A stretch of 64,000 nucleotides of DNA from NCBI GenBank assembly GCA_003342815.1, contig PTEX01000150.1, positions 927,715 to 991,714 of the forward strand, written 5' to 3'. Each line of letters opens with the position of its first letter. Position 1 is the stretch's first letter. Made by a program: the position numbers and the translations under genes. Origin of the DNA: Eudromia elegans (lineage: Eukaryota > Chordata > Aves > Tinamiformes > Tinamidae). The notes below the pieces were generated by a model. That model had not been told where the DNA came from, searched no databases, and was given only the letters and a program-made list of their open reading frames with translations. Shown piece after piece: positions 23,776 through 36,200 of the stretch.

Positions 23776-25252
23776 TGTGCATTAGACACAAATCAGACAG
23801 CAAGGACGTTGCCTCTCTGTACCTGAAAAGGGGAGAAGTCAATACAAGCTTTTCCTGTATTCGCTGAGTTACACAAATTTACTTCTTGTTCTAATTGTGT
23901 TTTGTCCACTGTACTCTTTCTCCCCTTGTCTCAGGAGCGCTTTGATGTGCTAAATTAGAGATTTCCCTTCTCTACAAAAGAAAGGGAAATTCCTTTGCCC
24001 AGCGACACAGAAACCTTACATACCCTTAGTTCGTTCCAGAGTGAAGTCACATGAGCTTTACACAAATATTTGTCACGAGCTGTTTTTCCTCTTGTAATGG
24101 CATCCAGCAAATGTTACGGCTGTGGTTATTTTTGTCCCTTTACCCTCAAATACTACAGAGTAGGATGAATTGCAGTCAAAAGCATAAACCTAACTTTCAT
24201 AGCCTAACAATGCCTTGAATTAGTATTTATCAGCAGCAGAGTGTAAACATCATCAGCCAAGAGGCAGCATAATGCAGGTCTGTTGGCCAAGTGATTTCTA
24301 GGACTGGAAAACGTTAGGAGCGAGGACAGTGTGTTCCCGAAACCAGTGCCAGCGAGCAGTCGTTGGGAACAGTCATTCTAGACATCGCGCAAGCTTGGCC
24401 GCTTTTGAGCTCCTTTGCTCCTGCATTGCTGAGCTGCTGTTCTGAGAAGGGCAGATCACACCTGTGTTTGGAAAGAGCTGGCTGCTACTGCAACTTTTAA
24501 TGAGGGGAGGAAAAAAAGCACACTTTCTTTTGGCTTTCTGAGCACACAGCTCCCTAAGGCCCTGCTGTGCACATAGCTAAACATTCCTTCAAGAAAAGTG
24601 CAGGGACCTCCTCAGCCCTGCTCTCCTTTAAGAACAGATCAACTGTCTATTCTGTATAAATGTCTACAGCTGATCAATAGTTCTGCACTTTTAGCTGGGT
24701 GCTTTTAGTAGTTTTTAAAGCTGTAAACTGGAAAAATGAAGATTCTGTGATGTGACATTTGGGTGACATGCATGTGATTCTTCAGCAGAATTGAACTCTT
24801 CAGTATCTACTGCGTAGTCCTCATCCATTTGGCACAACAGAGCAATAGCAACAGAGCAGTCATCATTTTCCAAATGCAATAGTATGAGATGGGGAGTGCT
24901 GCAGCAGATTTCATAGATATTTGCTGACCATGGGGAAAAGATAATGAGTCCGGTCAGGACTCTCAGGCTCCCTTTCAGCTCAGAAGAGCTGTCTCCTCCA
25001 GCCCACTTCTAACCCAGCCATGACCTTCTCCTGGTGCATTCCCAGTCTGTCCCATCCCAATGAGCTTGTTATAGCTCCACTGACCATATCCAGCCAGTTC
25101 TAGTCTTCATTCCTTAGCATCTTCCCCAAAATAGTACAATGCCTCTGTGGGCTGCAAGTTAAACCTTCCAGTCCTACTCTTTTCATCTAATGGATCCTAA
25201 TTCTCCTGTCCCATTTTTCTCCTGTACTACCTCTACCCTCCAGTCCTCTTCC

Positions 25253-25410
25253 GAGCTGCAGTTCCTACCTCACAGAGCGGTTGAGGAGATCACCATGCCC
25301 AAGCCCCTGCTCAGGCAGGGTCACCTAGAGCAGGCTGCCTTCCTTTCCAGATGACTTTTCAACATGTCCAAGGATGGAGCCTCCACAGCCTCTGCTAGGC
25401 ACTATTATTG
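25253..25410 (-). mobile_element. CR1 LINE fragment
   Basis: The blocks GGAGATCACCATGCCCAAGC, CAGGGTCACCTAGAGCAGGC and TCCAAGGATGGAGCCTCCAC read as the reverse complement of the CR1 3' region. It is diverged and truncated at both ends; the boundaries are approximate. Confidence 0.75.
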
Positions 25411-27807
25411 CCACCACCTGTTTCTGTCCCTTTGCTGAAGACACTCTCAGTTTTCCCAGCTCCTGCTTTCCTTCTCTGTTAATTTGTTGCACAGGCATCA
25501 CAGGTTTTCCTCTCCCCTTGTTTCCTATCCCAATCTCTCTAAAGCCTCTTTTCCTTCCAGCTTTTGAAGTGTGTTCTACTACTTTTCTTCCATGTTCCTA
25601 CCTCTCTCGTATTTTTTAACCTGTCTATTTTAACCCGTCTTTAAAATGTTAACCTGCTTTGACTTTTGCATCTGGCACAGAGATCTCCTTTGATGATGCA
25701 GCCTGTGGTCTGTGAATTGAAAACTCCTGACGTTCCGTGTGAGTTAATCTTCTCCTGGGTCGCCAAGCTGAAATAGCTCCGCAAGGGTCAGATGAGAGCA
25801 GGGACAGGGCCATGCAGGGCATGGCCAGCGTGTGACTGTGACACTACAAGGCCTGGATCCAGCCTGGGCCGGCGCTGGCACCGCCACCCAGGATGGTGAG
25901 GCCACAGCTGTGCTCGTGGGCGCAGGAGTGGCAGGCTGGGACATGCAGCAAATTGCAGCGGGGCAGCTGCTGCCCCCGCACGAGCAGCTGCCCGTTTGGG
26001 AAGCTGAAGGTGTGTTTGAAAGGCAAGGCATGCCGAGCATGAGACAAACTTAGCCCTGGCTCACCCAGAGAAAATGTACCGGGGAGCAGCTACGTTATTT
26101 TTAAGGATAATGGCACCTGCTTAGTGCTTTTTTTTACCTTTTAACTGAGACATCTCAGACTGTCACAAGGTTTACTTACTTATGTGACCAGTTTTACTCA
26201 TCTGCAATTAAATTTAGAATGTACTCCAAATTCTCTTTGTTATGAGAACTTGTGAGACATGAACCAGCCCAGAGGCCTACTATTTTTTTTTTTAAAATTA
26301 AGCATTACGCAGTTAATGCCAGCCTGACAATTCCAAACTTTATGTTGGAAAACTGATATTCATGACAACATCAGATAACATAATAACGTGTGTGTTATTT
26401 TGATACGTTCCACTTCACAATCCCAGATCATTTATATTCTCCATGTGTGGTATAATTTTCTATCATTAGTATTGTGTGCCTGTTTGTGCCAGGTCCTGAT
26501 TTTCTTTCTGCCTGTAACTGATCCTCCTGGCTACAGTATTTTACAGTGGTATTATGTGTGAGGCTGTAACAAATGCTGAGGCTGGGTAATATGACACATT
26601 CAGCAGGTGTCCACAGTGGCAGCGCTGGTCTTCTACAATGACTCTTGGAGAGGTGGAATCTCTCTTTCCTGATGCAAAAGTGTGAGGTGTTCAGCACAGG
26701 ACAGAGTAGGCAAAGGAAAGGACATTATTTATCTCAAGTCAAAGAAGACAAATTGCTATGTAATATCACCCTGTTTTCTGTGGTTCACAATGAAAAGCTA
26801 TGCTATGTTGGTGATGTGTCTGTCATCAGCAGTTCCTAGATAACCAGGCTGGAGCAGAGGGCTATGGACTATCCCTTGGAAATCCAAGGACTCTCGGTGG
26901 TGCTCCTGTATGCCTCAAAGACTGTGTTCAGAGCGAGGTTGGGTGAAGTCCTTCAGCCGCTGCTCTGTCTGCAGCACCCCACGTGGCTGCTCTGGTCGCA
27001 CTGCCTTGCATGTGTCAGGCCACCCGGGCCCAAGCGGCAGCAGAAGCACCCGAGCGGAGCTGGGCAGCGTAGCGGGCTGTGCGTGCAGCCCACTAGCAGG
27101 ATCTGGCAGAGGGTTTCGGCTTCCACCGCGTTCTGAGCTCGAGGGAGAGCACCAAGCAGAAGTGGGAAATGTGGCCCTTGCCTTGCAAGCGGACCGTCAG
27201 CAACCTGAAATTTCATGTGCCCTACAACTAAGTGGGAAGATGAGATGCCATTGTGTCCTCGGACACAGTGGTCAAATTCACCCCTGGGTTCCAGCAGTGA
27301 TCCAGCCTGGGAGGGGCAGGAATTCTGTTCTGGCCTTTGTAGAATAGCAATGGCTCTTCCACCTGCAGAAGCTCAGTGGGAACTGGAAGCCACTGTTCCC
27401 ACGAAGAAAGATAAAAACCAGCAGTGTTTTTGCAAACTCTTACTGAAAATGGAGCCCGATTCCTATTTTCCCCCTTTTTTCAGGTCTTTCTCATTATATA
27501 TTTAGTAGTAAAGATAGGTTTTTAATACTAGGGCTCCCTTCTCAAGGACACGGCATCAATAAATTGACATATGACACTGATTTGAGCTGCCCTCCACAGA
27601 GGCATCCTAAGCAAATAAAGCTGTTAAAGTGCACTCACAGCATGCCAAGCTGCTAACGGTAGGTGATGACAGCAAACAGTCAAAGGACAAATCCAAAGCA
27701 GACAACGTGCCTGCATGTGCAGAACACAGCAACTGTCTAAGAAGAGATGCTTCAAGGGACCTGAGTGTCCTCCAAAGTAGGGAAACCACAGCACTACCAG
27801 AAAAAGA

Positions 27808-27822
27808 TATATATATATATAT
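27808..27822. repeat. Short AT microsatellite
   Basis: Seven or so TA units in otherwise unremarkable intergenic sequence. Confidence 0.8.
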
Positions 27823-28621
27823 TCTTCTTTGTGTTGTTCTTTGCACAAAAGGGCAAAAAAGAGTGTTTCTGAGAGGGACTGTTACTGCAAGGGGGCAGCC
27901 ACCCTTCACACCTCCTCCATGCTAGGAGCGAGCTGCCTCTGTTGGGTGGGTCTGGCAAACGCTCGATCCTTCATGAACTAAGTCTGTAAAAACAACTCAG
28001 AACAGAAAGTGGATATCTTTCAGCTGGGTAGGGTTTCGCAAGACATATAATAGTTCCCTGCTTCCAAAAGCGTCTCCCCAAATTCCCCCGTGATTTTCTC
28101 TCTCCTTCTGATTGCTGTGCTGCATTTGGTGTTTGTTGGACCTCAAGGTGAACCAAGGTAACCCACTAAAATGGCAGAAAAATAGCTCACCCAGAGCCAG
28201 GTAATTTCCTGCTGTTTCAGTGAGTTCAACTGGTGCAGGTGAAAGACCAACAAGTGCCAAGGTGGGGGGAAGAACTTGCTGATATGATTGGCAGCATTTA
28301 AAAAAAGAAAAAAAAGGATTCAAATGCCATGCTGATATTTCTATTGTGGTAAACACATTTTATTGCAGCATTAGACTTTTAAATATGCTATTAATATAGA
28401 GGGGGGCAAATGCAGCTAGATATCAGTATGGTTCTTTGGGAAAAGCAAGTAATTGTGCATGTATTTGTAATTAAGCAAGAACAAACTTCGCAGCTGCTAG
28501 TTTATTCATATTCCAGGAATAAAGCTGTAAACAAATGCCTGTATTTTTCTTTTAGAGGGTGGATGAGGTTCAGTCGCTTTTCATTGGTCTAAAGGAAGGA
28601 ACATCTGTTGGGGCCATAAAA

Positions 28622-28640
28622 AAACTTGATGATCAAGTTT
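28622..28640. repeat. Perfect 19-bp palindrome
   Basis: AAACTTGAT and ATCAAGTTT are perfect inverted arms of 9 bp around a single G. It lies about 40 bp from the larger imperfect hairpin at 28677-28742. Confidence 0.9.
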
Positions 28641-28676
28641 ACCGCATCCCACATTAGCAACATTAGGTATTTGGGT

Positions 28677-28742
28677 TGAAATCCAGATCCACTGAACTCA
28701 GTGAAAGTTTCACTATTCAATTCAGGGGGTCATGGATTTCAA
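28677..28742. repeat. Imperfect hairpin, probable ancient amniote repeat
   Basis: TGAAATCCAGATCCACTGAA on the left mirrors TTCAGGGGGTCATGGATTTC on the right. The core resembles the CCACTGAAGTCAATGG-type palindromic repeat scattered through reptile and bird genomes. The family name is not certain. Confidence 0.45.
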
Positions 28743-31700
28743 GCCAATCTCAAGCTTAAAAAATAGTATGGATTACACAGTAAAACCAAAAAAGTGTAGG
28801 TGCTGTGCTGTGTATAGGAGTGACACACTGATGCCTAAAATAACATTCCCATCTGGTTTACAAATAGTTTTGTATTGTGAAATGCTCCCCAAGGCATAAA
28901 ACTTTTATGAAGTGGATGGTACATTTAGAAAGAAAGCGTGGTACAAAGGTCTGAGTCAGATCAAAGGTGTTTAAATTACAATATAGCAGAAATGTTAAAG
29001 ATCTTGAGAAAAGGCTTAAGTTGCCCAAGTGTATTGTCTTATTTAACCGTTACAGGGTCAAGGCAGCCGTTGTGTATGACTCACTGCTTGTGAAGGGAGG
29101 AGAACTGCAGGAGTGGTGGATCCAGCAAGCAAAGCCTCCTCTCGACAGCCCAACCTCTCCCACCGCCCAAGAGGTGATCATAGCGTAGTCAAATTTTCAT
29201 TGACCTGACCAGAGTCCCTTAGAAAATACAAACTTAGTGTTTCCCTCAGATTTGGTTTCATCTTGTACAGAATATGGAATTAACTCTGAAATTCCTCACT
29301 GAATTCCTTGCTGAAATTCCAGCATTTTATTCCTTGGGCCCTTTTCCAGCTTCCTTTCCCAGACATCTGTGTGTTAGCTCTCTAACTCAGTGGTTAAGAT
29401 CTCTGCATTTATCCCAAGACAGTGAACCTGTGCGCAAAATATCAAATGAAAAGCCATGCTTAGAGCCCCATCCATTCTTTGAGAAGATGGCCTTGGCTTT
29501 TTAGGATGTTACTGCTCCCAGCTGTTTGTAGCTGCTAAGGATATCAGCCTTAGTTCTGGTGGCACAAAGGAAGACAGAAATGTGTCCAAGCTCTTTCAGC
29601 GCAGAGCCCAACAACTCGTTTTAAGCTATCCCCCACTGACATTTTATGTGATAAATTGCTGGATTGTACCATAAAGCAGCTTAGAAATATCTGTGATTAC
29701 ATCCTGATGACTCGGCTGCATGGGTGGTACCACCAGGAGAAAGGCAGTAATATTTTAAAACGCTCTTTTCAAAACACTTGCATTCATGCACCACTAACAA
29801 CAGAGACCAGGTACAGGCTCTAAGAGCTTTCAACTGGGTTAACAAAACAGCCCTTTCATATCCGGTGCAAGTTTCCATTTGATCTCCCAAAGCTTGCAAG
29901 AATCCAAACGGTTCTTAGTTGTATTCTGTATTTTTGCTGTTTTTCTTTTCCATTTGAAGTGTGATTTAAAAAAGAAACATCAGCAAGATGTTCAGGAACA
30001 GTTCAAAAATCGGCTGAGTTAAATTCAGCCAATTTGGGCAGGCAACTACAGGGCCAGATTTTTTTTTTTTTTTTCCCTCTCTGAAGAGTTATGTAAAACT
30101 TAGGAGCTATTTTGGGCTCAGCAGAATATAAACAAGGATAGAATTATATCTCTGATATTTTTCATATCTAGTGCTCTTATACCACAAAACCTACTGACTG
30201 CTTGTTCCCTCTTCCATACCCAAACTTTTCTAACTTTGTAAAAGCAAGAAAAATGGCAACTGTCAAAGATTTTACCTTGGAGAAAACTACCTTGAACTCT
30301 CTTTCTCCTCCTATAAAAAATCCCTTGATGCTAAACCATTCCCATTACAGATTTTGCACCCCTTTGTTATATTAGGTGCTTTCTTATTTGATTGCTTCCT
30401 AGATGTCTGTTTTCAGTCTGCTTTTACCTGCAAAAGGCTGATTTTGCTTTTTTAAAGCCAGATAAATTCAGTGATTCGTTTCGTAACATGGGTCATGAAT
30501 TGTTCTGTAAACACAGACAGTCCAGAGGGGAAGGTACAAGTGATCACAAGATCCAAATGGCTTGAGCCTGTATTGCTGCCAAATCCCCTGCAACGTGAAC
30601 TGCAGGCTGAGAAGCAAACTTCACCCTAAAGAAGGATAAGAGCTTGCACACGAGCACTCGCTACTGGTTATCCTGCTGTGAAATCACCTGTTTACTCAGC
30701 GACCATCTGTGTGGTGGACAACACAGTGGGTTATTCCACGGAAAACAGACCGACGATGGCCAAAATGGCCCAAAAATGTAGGTGTTTCTCTTCGCCACTG
30801 ACTTCCCACCACTTCCTGTAAAAGAGACAGTTATTTCAATCTCCAGGTGACCAACTGTTTTCCCTGTTAAAGCTCCACACAGGTAAGAAGAAAATAAAAT
30901 AAACGCATCTCCATACGTTTAATTGCTTCTCCTCCGTGAATTTTCAAGGGGGTTAATCATAGCACAATGTAAATATACGTGAAAAAAGACATCTAGACTG
31001 TGCTGAACTTTTTGAAGTAATGAAGACAGTCCTGATCTTCGCTGATGTTAAAATACCCCTTTATTAACACATATTTTCAACAGTTATTTACAGGTAGGTC
31101 CTCTTCTCCTGGAAATCAACTCTAGTTCTGCCACTGATTCTAAAAGAACAGCAGTCAGGTCCCAGCACTTTCCGTTCTTTGGAGGAAAAAAGATTTTACA
31201 GTTCTTAGAGAATTTATTCGTGATCCGTTGACTCTTGGAAGTATTACAGCTGTTTGTGCCTAGAAAATAGGGGCTTACTATATATTTATTGCCCTATTTA
31301 TGGGTTAAAAATAGAGGAGAAAAGATCAAATCAAAACAATTCAACATGCAATGTTTTATTTTTTAATTTCAATTTAGATACAAATAGAGATTTTTATCTT
31401 GGATATTACCAAAATGTTACATGAAAACCTCCAGTTTATCTCATGTTAGCCTACTGATTTGCAGAAAAGCAGCAAAATTGTGCATGATACCTTAGAATCC
31501 ACAGAAAATTAACTGTGTCTGTTAGGCATCACAGTATTACTAGTAAGCATTTAGTTGTGGATTTAGTGGTACTAAGAGGCTATTAAGACAGAAAACCAGC
31601 AGCTTACTGTGTCTAACTGCAAATTCCTTTTACCCCCATAGATTGTATGATCATAAACATACTCATACTAAGGGTTAACTTTGATTTCAGCACATGTTGC

Positions 31701-33059
31701 TACACTGACCTGAAGCATATAACTTTTGGAAGATTTTCGGTGTCATTTGAACATATGCAGGCAATACATTGCTTTATGAAATGAAACAAGCATTTTTTTT
31801 TTAATTTAAGGAAATTAGGATAATCAATAGGTCCAGAAACCCAAGAAAGATGACTGAAAATTGCCAGCAGTTGGGATCCCACTGTATTACTGCAGCAGCT
31901 GATCCGCATTGGCTCCATCTAATGGGGCGAACGATTTCTGGATGAAGTCAGGCCTTGCGTAAGCACATCTAGTCGATTTAGATAATGTGTTCTAGTTATT
32001 TCTAGTCCAAGAGAGCTTGACCTGTAGTTACTCTAGCCTGTTAATTATTCCCTGCCCTTAACCTATTTCTTTTGTTTTTAAACACATGCTAGAGACTGAG
32101 TTACAGTTTCTCCATGCACTTTGTCCCCTTACTACCTTGCCATGATTTATTATAAATCTCAGATCTGGCCTGTGCAATCCTAATGTACAGAGATCCGACC
32201 CTAATCCTGTCATAGGACCGGAGCGAGAGGTGGCTCAGTGTGGACGGTGGCAGATGTGAATGCCTTACGCAGCTCCAAAGGGGTAGTCACAAGATGGCCA
32301 GAGCCCAGTCTCTGTGATTAAAATGTTCCTTTCCCACATTCTCATACGCAATATTTATCCCCCAACAGGTCTTCACATGCTCTGGAATATGTTTACAGTA
32401 TGTTTTGTATTATGTGCTTGTGGCCCTCCCCATTCCTTAGCAATCCCACTTATTTTATCGAACTCCAGAGCTGTCCACAAAGCACTGGCTAGGACTTATG
32501 TGCAGTGCCAATGATGTATGATGTGGGTGAATCCACCCACATAGAGAGGAGCCCTTCCAGAAACGTGGCTATGGATGAGTTCAAATCAGGAGTGCGATTA
32601 AAAGAAATCGTCCTTGCAGTGTCAGGGTAATCAACCCTCAACAGACGCATGGGAGGGAGCCGAGGCTGTGAAAGGAGACTAGAGTCAATAAGAAACATTC
32701 CCTATTTCACACACTCACTATCAGATAACAAGACAACCAATTTTATCTAGGGCCTGACGACACCTACCCTACACCCTCGGGGACTGATTACTTCCATAGT
32801 CTTCAGCAGGGCTGCTGGAGAAGGGGCCAGTGCCCCTGAAGGACAAGGGTACCTCACTGAACAACACTCCTTGCCTCGGATTCACCACCAGCAAAAAAAT
32901 CACCCTTTTGTGCTGCCTTCCCTCCCCACTGGAGGGTACCCAACCCTGTTGTATGTATGACCTGCACCCAATTCCTTAAACCATTATCCCAGACGAACCG
33001 TAACGTTCAGTGCTCTCAATACGTACAATAGCTAGATAGAGCAAAGGGGAATTAAAAGA

Positions 33060-33119
33060 TAGATAGAGAGGTAGGTAGGTAGGTAGGTAGGTAGGTAGGT
33101 AGGTAGGTAGGTAGATAGG

Positions 33120-33174
<55 letters not shown>

Positions 33175-33201
33175 GTAGGTAGATAGATAGATAGATAGAT
33201 A
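33060..33201. repeat. Compound TAGG / TAGA tetranucleotide microsatellite
   Basis: About a dozen TAGG units run into more than a dozen TAGA units, with a short TAGG interruption near 33172-33180 and TAGA again to 33201. Likely highly polymorphic. Confidence 0.97.
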
Positions 33202-36200
33202 TTTATCTGCAGGATAACTGCAGGATATCATAGGGAATCTAGAGCATTCGACACCCCGTAAGTGTCAGCAGATGGCACAGAGCGTCCTACTTAGGCAGGA
33301 GGAGAGCGGCCGAGGCTGCGGGAAGGTGGGGAGATGGCGGCCGGCCCCTCAGGCAGCCCCTCTGCGGTGCCAACTGGCTGGCAGTGGGGACAGCATCAGC
33401 AGGGGCTGCCTGTCCTGCTGCCCGCGCCCTGCGTGCCCGTAATAACTGTGCGGGTTCCCCGGCAGCAGGTGCCTGGATCACAAGACCGTCCATGGCGATT
33501 GCGTGGCGGGCTGGCAGCAAGCCCGAGGGCTGAGTGAATCAAAGGAAGAAAGCTAAAATTTCCAGCCCTACCGATGTCCTTGCTGGAGCCAGGGTGGTAC
33601 AGAGATTTACAGTATCACTTTTTTACTTGTAATAGATCCTTAACAAGAAGTGAAGGATTTCATTAAGCGAAGAAAAATAAATACCCAGCACTTTCACAGG
33701 CACCATACATATAAAAACATCAGATTTTTCTATTCACTTCTTGCAGTTGCTTAAATTATCCAATATGGATCATTTAATTTCTCGCATCTGTTCAAACTTT
33801 TGCAGTTCAGATCTGCACAGACAGATTTAAGCAAGGCTCCCCCGACATAGCCAGATTCAGTTACGAATATAGTGTGAATACTTGGCTGCTTGGGTGTCTT
33901 GTAAGGATTTGCTTTTTCCCACATTGAAACAAACACCCTGAAGGGACAGTAGGGTAAATATACATTTGTATTTGACAACATGCATATTTGACAATTGTGT
34001 AGGGTGTAATTAAAACACTTTCCACAAGATCCCTCCTGATCTTTAATCCCTCCTGCTCATTCTTAAACAAGGTATACAAATTTTCAGACATTTTTAGCTT
34101 GACATGGAGATAAACGTGACAGATTTAGGTTAAATGTCAGCAATGAAACAAGGGTCTGAAAACATTTTGTAAACCATTACGAGTATGGAACATTTTAAAA
34201 CTATGACAGGGAGAAATATATGACAAGAAGAGCTTAAAGGAGCTCAGTCCTAGCCAGACTCCTGGCATCCTATCAGATGATCAGATTTAATGTGAAGTCA
34301 ATCGGTTTGACCCCATTTCACCCTGCTGTGGGCAGGAGCCCACAAAGCAATTTCCAAACCCACAAATGTTCCATATATAGTGTGGATGAAGACACATGAT
34401 TCTTCCTATAGCTGGGGTATTCAGTATCCACAAGAACATTTCAGCTGTCCCGTCTTGGAGCCAAACCCCAGCCTAAAAGGAGAAGGAGGCCTTATACCTA
34501 CACCAACACTAATGGAAAATAATTTCCTGGAGTAATTCATAGATCTTAAGCAGATTTTCTCAAAACGTGTGGCTCATTTCCCAAGCGGCTACCACCCCTC
34601 GGTCTTCCCCTTCCCTTACTACAAACATCTGGCCATCACTAAGCACCTCGGGAGCCACGGCGGCACTGTGGCCACATTCCATGGGCCTTCCCGTGGGGCA
34701 GGGCGCAAGTCCTCGTGGGCGACCCACGGTGGCGGTGCTGCCACCCTCTCCCTGGCCATGGAGGGTGCAAGTTGTGAAGGATTCACAAGGACACGCAAGG
34801 ATGGGCGGGCAGCGTCTGACATGTTTCTTCCTGCCTCCACGTGTCACACACTTGGATGCTCCTGTCTCTGTTGTGTATCAAGGGTGTAACATTTTGAGGA
34901 TGGTGGAGGAGAAACTCACCTGTCTCCCAGGGCAGGCCTTGCCCCAGTCCCTGCAGTTACTGCCTCCCTTGTGCCTTGACGGGCTGCACTGATATCTGTT
35001 GGTTTAGGTGGTCTTCCTGATGATGCCTAGAGTTGTGGAGCACCACTGGTGTTTTAGCTCAGTCACGTTTTCCCTAAGTTGCCTAAATCTCTCTCTAATA
35101 ATAGGAGTCTGTTGGGAAGTTTCAGATATGCTTAGAAGAGGCAACTTAGAGGGGTTTTCTGGATTCAGACAAGACATTTAGCACCTCTGGTATATGACCA
35201 CGCGACTCCACTGAGGAACTCCATCCAGTCTTGGGCTAGGAGGAGGTTTCTTCCCAGGCAGGGACACGAGCAGTTAGGTTTTGGGAGCCAGAGGCCATCT
35301 TTTTGCCTTACTGCCAATGTGACAAAGACCCTGAGTATGCGGTGCTGAAGATACCATCACTATTAAAACACCATCAACCTTGAAAGACAGCTCATGCACT
35401 TGGAGAGTGGTGATGTGGTGTCAAAACGAACCAAAATTAACAAGTTTACTCTGGGAACACCCATGTTGATCCTCAGGTGGGTAGAGACAAACTACACGCA
35501 GGAATGAAATGCCCATCCAAACCTATCCCTCTAGGTGCAACCAGACCCACAGTTTCTGCTGAGGGTCACTTGGAGGGTCTCCATAGGGCAGGTATCGCTA
35601 TTCCAGTGGTAGCACGAGGCACTCGCACCGTTCAGGCCAAGCTTGGAAGGCTGCTGCCCAGGCCAAGCCACGCTGCGTGGCGCTGCTGGACCCGCGCACC
35701 AACCCGCTGCTGCCAGAAGGGCAGGGGCTCTCGCTGTTTGCTGGCTGCACGCAGAGCCTGAGGCTAGACCCAGCCGGCCGACTTCAAGGCACTTGACTGA
35801 GCGCAAATTCCACAGTATGCGTCTGAAGATAAAAACACAGACATAGAGCACAGGGTGGAGAGCAGCAAGGTGCAGTATTGCTACTAGTTACTGCAACATC
35901 TTCATTAGGCCATACGATCACTGTAGAAAAGCTGTTCTTCTATATTTTTAAAACACCATGGACACAGTAACTAGTATATCACAAGTTGGTGTTTTGTAGT
36001 TTTTTTCTCTCTGCACTGCCCAAAGTGCACAGGATGTTTTCCTTTAGAAATGGAGGCTTCCTGCCTACTCTGTTGCCTTAATCTGTCCTTTTTTTTCCCC
36101 CCTCCTTTGCAGAGCCCTTCTCCAAAACTGCCTAATGATGTCCCATAGATGATTCTGCGTCCCCAGGACCTCCCTCGCCTGCCTCTCGTGCAGCCCTTAG

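Noticed and set aside
26864-27505. Cluster of overlapping frames in GC-richer DNA
   Set aside because: Frames overlap on both strands with no splice logic, domain or similarity.
34567-34992. 141-codon open frame on the plus strand near 34.6 kb
   Set aside because: Overlapping frames on both strands and an unremarkable composition; no family likeness.
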